From the NCBI GenBank assembly GCA_030039695.1, contig JASHVB010000403.1, positions 1 through 10,740 on the forward strand: DNA of 10,740 nt. Reading direction: 5' to 3'. Origin of the DNA: Acetobacteraceae bacterium (GTDB taxonomy: Bacteria > Pseudomonadota > Alphaproteobacteria > Acetobacterales > Acetobacteraceae). The notes beneath the pieces are model-generated. The model was not told the DNA's origin. It did no database searches and saw only the letters and a list, made by a program, of their open reading frames with translations. Made by a program: the position numbers and the translations under genes. Position 1 is the first letter of the stretch; the number at the start of each line of letters is the position of its first letter. This document shows positions 6,291 to 10,740 of this stretch, one piece after another.

Positions 6291-7787
6291 TCATCCTACC
6301 GATCCTTCGAGACTCACCGCCAGGAGCTTCTGTGCCTCGACGGCGAATTCCATCGGGAGCTCCTTGAGAACATCTTTGCAGAAGCCGTTGACGATCAGGT
6401 TGACCGCATCTTCTTCGGACAGCCCGCGCTGGCGGCAATAGAACAACTGATCATCCGCAATCTTCGAGGTGGTCGCCTCGTGCTCCACTTTTGCCGTCAG
6501 ATTGCGGCTTTCGATATACGGGACGGTGTGAGCGCCGCATTCGTCGCCGATCAGCAGGCTGTCGCATTGCGTGTGGTTGCGCGCGCCGGCGGCACTCGGC
6601 AGCACGCGCACCAGACCACGATAGGTGTTGTTCGACCGCCCGGCACTGATGCCCTTCGACACGATCGTGCTCTTCGAACCCCGCCCGATATGGATCATCT
6701 TGGTGCCGGTATCCGCCTGCTGGCGGTTGTTGGTCACTGCGACGGAGTAAAATTCGCCGACACTGTCCTCCCCCTGCAGCACGCAGGACGGATATTTCCA
6801 GGTGATCGCTGAGCCGGTCTCCACCTGGGTCCAGGAGATTTTCGAGCGCGCTCCGCGGCAGGCGCCGCGCTTGGTGACGAAATTGTAGATGCCACCGCGG
6901 CCTTCCGCGTCGCCGGGGTACCAGTTCTGCACCGTGGAATACTTGATCTGCGCATCGTCGTGCGCGACCAGTTCCACGACCGCGGCGTGCAACTGGTTCT
7001 CGTCGCGCATCGGCGCGGTGCAGCCTTCAAGGTAGCTAACATACGAACCGGCATCGGCGATGATCAGTGTGCGCTCGAACTGGCCGGTGCTGCGCGCATT
7101 GATGCGGAAATACGTGGAAAGCTCCATCGGACAGCGCACGCCCTTCGGCACGTAGACGAAACTGCCGTCGGTGAACACAGCCGAGTTCAATGCGGCGAAG
7201 AAATTGTCGCCCGTCGGCACCACGCTGCCGAGATACTGCCGCACCAGCTCCGGATAGTCGCGCACCGCCTCACTGATCGGGCAGAAGATGACGCCGGCCT
7301 TCTGCAGCGTGGACCGGAAAGTGGTCGCGACGGATACGCTGTCGAACACAGCGTCCACCGCAACCTGGGTCGCTTCCGCTGGCACCTGGCCTTCGGTGCC
7401 TTCGACGCCGGCCAGGATCGCCCGCTCCTTCAACGGTATGCCAAGCTTTTCGTAGGTCCGCATCATCTCGGGGTCGATCTCATCCAGGCTCTTGGGCCCG
7501 GTTTTCTTCTTCGGCGCTGCGTAATAGTGCAGGTCCTGGTAGTCGATCGGCGGATGGTCGACGCGCGCCCAGTGCGGCTCTTCCATCTGCAGCCAGGCGG
7601 CGAACGCCTTAAGCCGCCATTGCAACAGCCAGTCGGGCTCTTCCTTGCGCGAGGAGATCAGCCGGATGATGTCCTCGTTCAGGCCCTTGGGGGCGAGGTC
7701 CATCTCGATTGCGGTCTCCCAGCCCCACTTGTAGCCGGACTGAGTGACGGACTGGACGGTGTCGAGCGTTTCGGCGACGGCGGGCAT
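6291..7787 (-). CDS. sufB: Fe-S cluster assembly scaffold subunit SufB
   Basis: A 498-residue SufB. Recognisable segments include [20 protein letters not shown] near the N-terminus, [20 protein letters not shown], the long beta-helix core ([23 protein letters not shown] stretch), and [18 protein letters not shown]408 in that last motif and E437 in [10 protein letters not shown] match C405 and E434 of E. coli SufB, which take part in cluster assembly and sulfur transfer. The length and full set of motifs indicate an intact gene. ATG 7787 is preceded by AAGGA with six bases of spacing, and this ribosome site overlaps the TAA stop of the upstream regulator. The two genes are only 9 bp apart and surely cotranscribed. 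Confidence 0.97.
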   Translation of the reverse strand: MPAVAETLDTVQSVTQSGYKWGWETAIEMDLAPKGLNEDIIRLISSRKEEPDWLLQWRLKAFAAWLQMEEPHWARVDHPPIDYQDLHYYAAPKKKTGPKSLDEIDPEMMRTYEKLGIPLKERAILAGVEGTEGQVPAEATQVAVDAVFDSVSVATTFRSTLQKAGVIFCPISEAVRDYPELVRQYLGSVVPTGDNFFAALNSAVFTDGSFVYVPKGVRCPMELSTYFRINARSTGQFERTLIIADAGSYVSYLEGCTAPMRDENQLHAAVVELVAHDDAQIKYSTVQNWYPGDAEGRGGIYNFVTKRGACRGARSKISWTQVETGSAITWKYPSCVLQGEDSVGEFYSVAVTNNRQQADTGTKMIHIGRGSKSTIVSKGISAGRSNNTYRGLVRVLPSAAGARNHTQCDSLLIGDECGAHTVPYIESRNLTAKVEHEATTSKIADDQLFYCRQRGLSEEDAVNLIVNGFCKDVLKELPMEFAVEAQKLLAVSLEGSVG

Positions 7788-7796
7788 CGAAAATCC

Positions 7797-8255
7797 TTAT
7801 TCAGCGGGCAGCACGGCGGCGGGTCGGGCCGGCACGCGGAAAGCGCGCGGCACCTGGGCCTCGGCCATGTCGGCGAGCGTGATTGCGGTCAACGCCTGAT
7901 GGATTGCGTCGTTCACCGGGTCCCAGCGTCCCCGCACCGGGCAGAGGCCCTGCGATTCACATTCGGTGGCGGATCCGTCGACGCAAGCGGCCAGCGCGAT
8001 CGGGCCGTCGATCGTGGCGATCACGTCGGCGATCGGAATGGCCGCGAGCGGCCGGACCAGGCGGTAGCCACCGCGGGCGCCACGCTGGGAGGCGACCAAG
8101 CCGCCGGCGGCCAGTGTTTTCAGCACCTTCGCGACCGTCGGCTCCGGAATGCCAGTGGTGGCGGCAATGCCGGGCGAAGTCTGCACGCCCTCGGCCGCGG
8201 CGAGGCGGACGAGAACGACGACCGCATAGTCGGTCAGCTTCGACAGCCTGAGCAT
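7797..8255 (-). CDS. Rrf2-family Fe-S-responsive transcriptional regulator of the suf operon
   Basis: A 152-residue Rrf2 protein. A winged helix-turn-helix (about 4-70) begins LRLSKLTDYAVVVLVRLA and contains the wing motif RGARGGYRLVRP. The cluster-binding region has three cysteines, C91, C99 and C105 (ACVDGSATEC to GLCPVRGRW), followed by a dimerisation helix. It matches the family annotated as the SUF system assembly regulator and is related to IscR and RirA. By analogy it would bind an Fe-S cluster and repress or activate suf depending on cluster supply. It is the first gene of the operon, so the circuit is probably autoregulatory; a candidate operator lies 34-63 bp upstream. ATG 8255 is the natural family start. 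Its ribosome site is weak. The last 20 residues are Ala/Pro-rich and unconserved. Confidence 0.93.
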   Translation of the reverse strand: MLRLSKLTDYAVVVLVRLAAAEGVQTSPGIAATTGIPEPTVAKVLKTLAAGGLVASQRGARGGYRLVRPLAAIPIADVIATIDGPIALAACVDGSATECESQGLCPVRGRWDPVNDAIHQALTAITLADMAEAQVPRAFRVPARPAAVLPAE

Positions 8256-8288
8256 GGCTACCCGAAACCCTTCAGCCGCTGGCGTTGT

Positions 8289-8318
8289 GCTAACTGGACC
8301 CGATTGGTCCGGATTAGC
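8289..8318. promoter_or_regulatory. Inverted repeat upstream of the suf regulator; candidate Rrf2/IscR-like operator
   Basis: On the plus strand the parts are GCTAA (8289-8293), CT, GGACC (8296-8300), CGATT, GGTCC (8306-8310), GGA and TTAGC (8314-8318). The arms are thus two matched 5-bp blocks on each side. The inner part has the form GAC-N7-GTC, the same spacing as the core of E. coli IscR type 1 sites, although the central T/A of that consensus is C/G here. It lies just upstream of the Rrf2 gene on the minus strand, where an autoregulatory operator is expected. Binding is an inference. Confidence 0.55.
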
Positions 8319-8320
8319 CG

Positions 8321-8349
8321 GAGATGGCGTACCGGGTCGCTGGCGTCAA
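8321..8349 (-). promoter_or_regulatory. Candidate promoter of the suf operon
   Basis: On the minus strand TTGACG (8349-8344) matches five of six bases of a sigma-70 -35 box. Seventeen bases further is CATCTC (8326-8321), a poor -10, as is usual in GC-rich alphaproteobacteria. A start of transcription would then fall near 8314, inside the inverted repeat at 8289-8318, which suits repression. The leader would be about 60 bases. The -10 assignment is weak. Confidence 0.35.
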
Positions 8350-8430
8350 GTGGTTGTGGGATCCGGTGGGGGGTTGGGGGCGGCATTTCTCCGGATGGTT
8401 GGGCGCACGCGATGTAGAATAATGTGCCTT

Positions 8431-8449
8431 GATCAGGACGCTTCTGATC
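8431..8449. promoter_or_regulatory. Perfect 6-bp inverted repeat at the start of the decayed antitoxin gene
   Basis: GATCAG (8431-8436) and CTGATC (8444-8449) are separated by 7 bases. A TAGAAT at 8415-8420 just upstream resembles a -10 box but has no good -35. Since the antitoxin remnant starts at about 8447, this could be the former autoregulatory operator and promoter of the toxin-antitoxin pair. It could also be chance. Confidence 0.3.
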
Positions 8450-8688
8450 GTAACGGGCAACCTCGCCGAGGCCACAGAACACCTAAGCACCCTCCTCGGG
8501 CCGCGACCCCGACCGAGACCGCCTGCATGCCTCGCCACGGCGATGGGGCTGCACCAATCCTCACGATATCGGAGCCGCGCGGGCCCATCGGTCCGCCCGA
8601 ATTGTGCACCGTCACGAGCCGGGCGCCAGAGCGTGGCGACGGTGCTAGCAAGCGTTTGTGCTCGGTGTACGACAGGGGGCGTTCGTGA
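8447..8688 (+). pseudogene. Decayed Phd/YefM-type antitoxin gene (frameshifted)
   Basis: No intact frame covers this stretch, but two frames in succession give an antitoxin-like protein. From 8447 the first frame reads IVTGNLAEATEHLSTLLG, matching the Phd-family opening VNLAEAKxHLSxLLD. After a shift at about 8498-8503 the next frame reads ATPTETACMPRHGDGAAPIL, then SEPRGPIGPPEL and finally VYDRGRS before a TGA at 8686-8688. In intact homologues these positions read like AGETVxITRHGxPVARL and a proline-rich tail. One lost base would explain the shift. The expected ATG is ATC here, so the start is gone too. It sits 4 bp before the toxin remnant, the usual order of such modules. The assignment rests on remembered family patterns, not a search. 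Confidence 0.6.
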
Positions 8689-8692
8689 CCCG

Positions 8693-9029
8693 GTGTACCC
8701 CGATACCTGTCTGACCGTCGCCGCGTTGACCAACGCGCAGGACACGGAGCGCGTGCAAGCGAGGTCGGCGCACGATGGTCCGGGTAGCTGGCAACGACCG
8801 GCTACGTGATCACGGAGTTCTCGGGCGCACTCGCAATCAAGTTGCGCCGTGGCCAGATCGCAGCGGCACAGAGAGTCAATGCTCTGGCGTCGTTTGCAAG
8901 ATTGCTTTCCGAGAGTTCCGCTGTGCTGGCATGGACGCGGCAACAATTTCCCGCGGCTGCACAGTTTGCGGATCAGGTTGAGACTGGGATCCGGGCAGGC
9001 CAATCGATCCGGCTATCACACCTCGCGGA
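8693..9029 (+). pseudogene. vapC: Decayed VapC-type PIN-domain toxin gene (frameshifted and 3'-truncated)
   Basis: The first frame from GTG 8693 reads VYPDTCLTVAALTNAQDTER, matching the MxYLDTSLLVAALTNE opening of PIN-domain VapC toxins and keeping the first catalytic Asp. At 8783-8788 one base appears lost; adding it back would restore a Gly-Glu-Leu-Ala run typical of the family. The next frame continues LATTGYVITEFSGALAIKLR, then GQIAAAQRVNALASFARLL and AAAQFADQVETGIRAGQSIR. The acidic residue of VTEFS is kept. The third catalytic Asp (RAGDALHL in the family) is Gln here. The last 30 or so residues are missing, where the sequence enters the 3' end of the amidohydrolase gene. It cannot make an active toxin from one frame. 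Confidence 0.72.
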
Positions 9030-10446
9030 ACGTCAGCGGCGAGATTTGCTCCGCGGTTCGGTGGTTCCAGTCCAGCTTCGGCACGTTCGCCTTCACCCGT
9101 GCCTGTGCTTCATGCAGCGCGGCGGCCGCAGCGGGATAGTCCATCGTCAGTACGCGCCCATCCTCGACAACCTTCTGACCGTTCACGAACACCGCTCGCA
9201 CCGCGCGATCGCCAGCGGCATAGATCAGGCTGCGTACTGGATCATGCGACGGGCGCATCATCGGATGCGTCAGGTCCACCAGCACCAGATCGGCGCGGCA
9301 CTCGGGCGCCAGCCGGCCGATGTCATCTCGCCCGAGCGCCCGCGCCCCGCCGATCGTCGCGGCGTGGAACAAATCGGCACTGCTGAGCGTTCGCGGGTCG
9401 CCGGCCTGGGTACGGGCGAGGTAAGCGGCAAGTCGTAGCTCATCCAGCATGTTGTGTGGGTAGGTGTCAGTGCCGATGCCCATCTTGACGCCCGCGCGGC
9501 GGTACCGGCCAAGATCCTTCAGCGTGAAGCCGCGGCGGGCGAACACCGTCGGGCAGTGCGCCACTGTCGTCCCGGTTTCCGCCAGGCGTTGCAGGTCCGA
9601 GCGCGTGTGCCAGGGGGTGGAGGGATGGTCGTCGAGAAAGATGCCGTGGCCGATGATGCTGTGGTCCGACAGCAGCCCGAGATGGTCGAGCCAGCCGATC
9701 GGGGTGTAGCCATGGCGGCGGGTGATCTCGTGGAATTCGCTGACCGATTGTGCGGCGTGGATCTGCCAGGCGAGGCCTCTGGCTTGCGCTGCCGAGAAGC
9801 TGTCGCGCAGGAGCTCCGTAGTGCAGGTGTCGATTTGCGCGGGAACGACCATGCCGAATAAGCGGCCGGAGGGATGTTGCTCGGCGCGCTCGATCAGCGA
9901 CAGCGCCTCGCCCATGGCCTTCTCGCCAGCGACTGGGTCCCAGGCATATTCGACGAGATGGCCGTTCTTTGTGTGCCAGCGCGCCGAACGGAACATGGGC
10001 GCGACGCAGACGCGCATGCCGGCTTCGGCAAGCAGGTCAAGCCAGCCAGGATGCGCCATGGAGAGATCAGCGAGCGTCGTGACGCCGGAGAGCAGTAGTT
10101 CGGAGAGCGCGACGCGGACACAATGCGGGATGGCATCGGTGTCCGCGCGGAAGATCGGCAGGTATTCATAGAGTGATGAATTGTAGAATCCGGGCGAGCC
10201 AATCTCGTCGATCAGGCCCTTGTTCATCGGCTCGCTGGAGGGGTGGGAGTGGATGTTCACGAGGCCGGGTATGACCATCAGGCCGCGACCCTGGATGGTC
10301 TCCTCCGCAGGGCCTTGGTAGTTGCGGCCGACGAAGGTGAGGGTGCCAGAGTCGAATACCACGTCGGCATCCGGCATGTATACGTGGGTCTGGGTGGAGG
10401 GATCCCACGCCACGACGACATCGGCGTTGCGGATAAGGGTGGCCAT
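9016..10446 (-). CDS. Metal-dependent amidohydrolase (AtzA/TrzN/SAH-deaminase-like superfamily)
   Basis: A 476-residue cytosolic TIM-barrel hydrolase. The N-terminal beta-sandwich (MATLIRNADVVVAWDP) leads into the metal motif PGLVNIHSHP with H66 and H68. Further metal ligands are H230 (WQIHAAQS), H267 (GHGIFL) and D327 (GIGTDTYPHNML). The C-terminal sandwich strand ends with RADLVLVDLTHPMMRPSHDP and VFVNGQKVVEDGRVL. The family hydrolyses C-N or C-Cl bonds on purines, pyrimidines, triazines and related compounds; the substrate is not readable here. Position 233 is Gln where deaminases have the proton-shuttling Glu of HxxE. ATG 10446 begins at the family's usual point but has only a weak ribosome site. 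It stands alone, its 3' end touching the toxin remnant. A dihydroorotase or imidazolonepropionase role is unlikely from the motif context. Confidence 0.85.
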   Translation of the reverse strand: MATLIRNADVVVAWDPSTQTHVYMPDADVVFDSGTLTFVGRNYQGPAEETIQGRGLMVIPGLVNIHSHPSSEPMNKGLIDEIGSPGFYNSSLYEYLPIFRADTDAIPHCVRVALSELLLSGVTTLADLSMAHPGWLDLLAEAGMRVCVAPMFRSARWHTKNGHLVEYAWDPVAGEKAMGEALSLIERAEQHPSGRLFGMVVPAQIDTCTTELLRDSFSAAQARGLAWQIHAAQSVSEFHEITRRHGYTPIGWLDHLGLLSDHSIIGHGIFLDDHPSTPWHTRSDLQRLAETGTTVAHCPTVFARRGFTLKDLGRYRRAGVKMGIGTDTYPHNMLDELRLAAYLARTQAGDPRTLSSADLFHAATIGGARALGRDDIGRLAPECRADLVLVDLTHPMMRPSHDPVRSLIYAAGDRAVRAVFVNGQKVVEDGRVLTMDYPAAAAALHEAQARVKANVPKLDWNHRTAEQISPLTFREV

Positions 10447-10514
10447 GCGGGCGCTGATTGTTGCTGGACGCGTCGGTCGGAAGGGTTGGCTTGAGACGGT
10501 CTATTTTAGGTGCT

Positions 10515-10648
10515 TAACACGGCGAGCGGCGGAGGACCATGGAGAACCACAGAGAAGTATTTATTGTTACAGAACGCAAATGTGGTAGCGTGCTGACGCA
10601 CGCATGCATTCGATCCTTTTGCGGGGTTCTCTTTCGTGCGCCGTGTTA
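10515..10648. repeat. Inverted-repeat element of about 134 bp (MITE-like or large hairpin)
   Basis: TAACACGGCG at 10515-10524 is perfectly complemented by CGCCGTGTTA at 10639-10648. Inside these, GAGAACC (10542-10548) is complemented by GGTTCTC (10625-10631), so the two ends fold together in two blocks. A small central stem, GCGTGC (10588-10593), TGAC, GCACGC (10598-10603), completes a cruciform-like layout. The interior is more AT-rich than the surroundings (AAGTATTTATTGTTAC) and has no convincing frame. I see no target-site duplication. It may be a non-autonomous element, a structured RNA, or a terminator region between two minus-strand genes. Confidence 0.5.
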
Positions 10649-10685
10649 GATTACATCAGATACGGCCGGCACGAAGCCGACCGAT

Positions 10686-10740
10686 TTAGCACCGGTAATC
10701 CGGCCGTCCCCCCTCGACCATCCGCAGCGCGGCCTCCCAC
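10686..10740 (-). CDS. Possible 3' end of a gene running in from beyond the right edge
   Basis: On the minus strand one frame from 10739 gives WEAALRMVEGGRPDYRC and then TAA at 10688-10686. The composition looks like a real protein C-terminus, and it is co-directional with the amidohydrolase. Seventeen residues are too few to name a family, and the short open stretch could be chance. An inverted repeat, ACGGCCGG (10662-10669) and CCGGCCGT (10700-10707), spans its end, which would be an unusual place for a terminator. Confidence 0.3.
   Translation of the reverse strand, partial: WEAALRMVEGGRPDYRC

Noticed and set aside
6960..8417. A 485-codon open frame on the plus strand
   Set aside because: It lies antisense to sufB and the Rrf2 gene, both of which have full family motifs. 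Its translation is His/Arg/Gly-rich with no recognisable domain, as expected of an antisense shadow in GC-rich DNA.
8254..8809. Overlapping plus-strand frames that might be new small proteins
   Set aside because: Each matches antitoxin or toxin families only over part of its length. The matches join across frames, so these are pieces of pseudogenes rather than intact genes.
8314..9003. A 229-codon open frame on the minus strand
   Set aside because: The translation is rich in Cys, Arg and Ser with no motif. The opposite strand carries clear Phd and VapC similarity across the same bases.
1..10740. tRNA or rRNA genes, CRISPR arrays, riboswitches
   Set aside because: I saw no regularly spaced direct repeats, no cloverleaf with a T-arm GGTTCGA-like core, and no known aptamer pattern in the intergenic stretches.

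Overview
The window reads as a GC-rich proteobacterial chromosome segment, most likely from an alphaproteobacterium (Rhodospirillales or Acetobacteraceae-like). This rests on three things: the gene order and make-up of the suf operon (Rrf2 regulator, sufB, sufC, sufD, sufS, sufU, sufT, sufA), the intergenic palindromes built on a GGCCGGGCTTG core, and the general codon use. The taxon is an inference from a remembered gene order, not a search.

Layout. At the left edge is the 5' part of a branched-chain amino acid type ABC-transporter substrate-binding protein (minus strand, 533 to beyond base 1). It is divergent from tlyA (642-1424, plus), an rRNA 2'-O-methyltransferase. A strong hairpin (1492-1520) lies between tlyA and the convergent end of the suf operon. 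The operon occupies 8255 down to 1531 on the minus strand: Rrf2 regulator, sufB, sufC, sufD, sufS, sufU, sufT, sufA. Upstream of the regulator are a candidate -35 box and a 30-bp inverted repeat spaced like an IscR type 1 operator. From about 8447 to 9029 on the plus strand lie remnants of a Phd-type antitoxin and a VapC (PIN-domain) toxin, each broken by a frameshift. The toxin's 3' end runs into the 3' end of a metal-dependent amidohydrolase gene (10446-9016, minus). The rightmost 290 bases hold a MITE-like inverted-repeat element and possibly the last 17 codons of another minus-strand gene.

How the genes work together. SufS takes sulfur from cysteine. SufU accepts the sulfur or serves as scaffold. 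SufB, SufC and SufD form the ATP-driven scaffold that builds Fe-S clusters. SufA and SufT are carrier and maturation factors. The Rrf2 regulator carries three cysteines able to hold an Fe-S cluster and probably senses cluster supply at its own promoter. The first half of the operon (sufB-sufC and sufC-sufD) has two gaps of 120-160 bp filled with related palindromic repeats, whereas sufD-sufS-sufU-sufT are linked by overlapping start and stop codons.

I see no wholly new system. The items most worth a second look are the hidden, decayed toxin-antitoxin locus, the candidate operator of the suf regulator, the repeat family inserted within the suf operon, and the inverted-repeat element at the right end.
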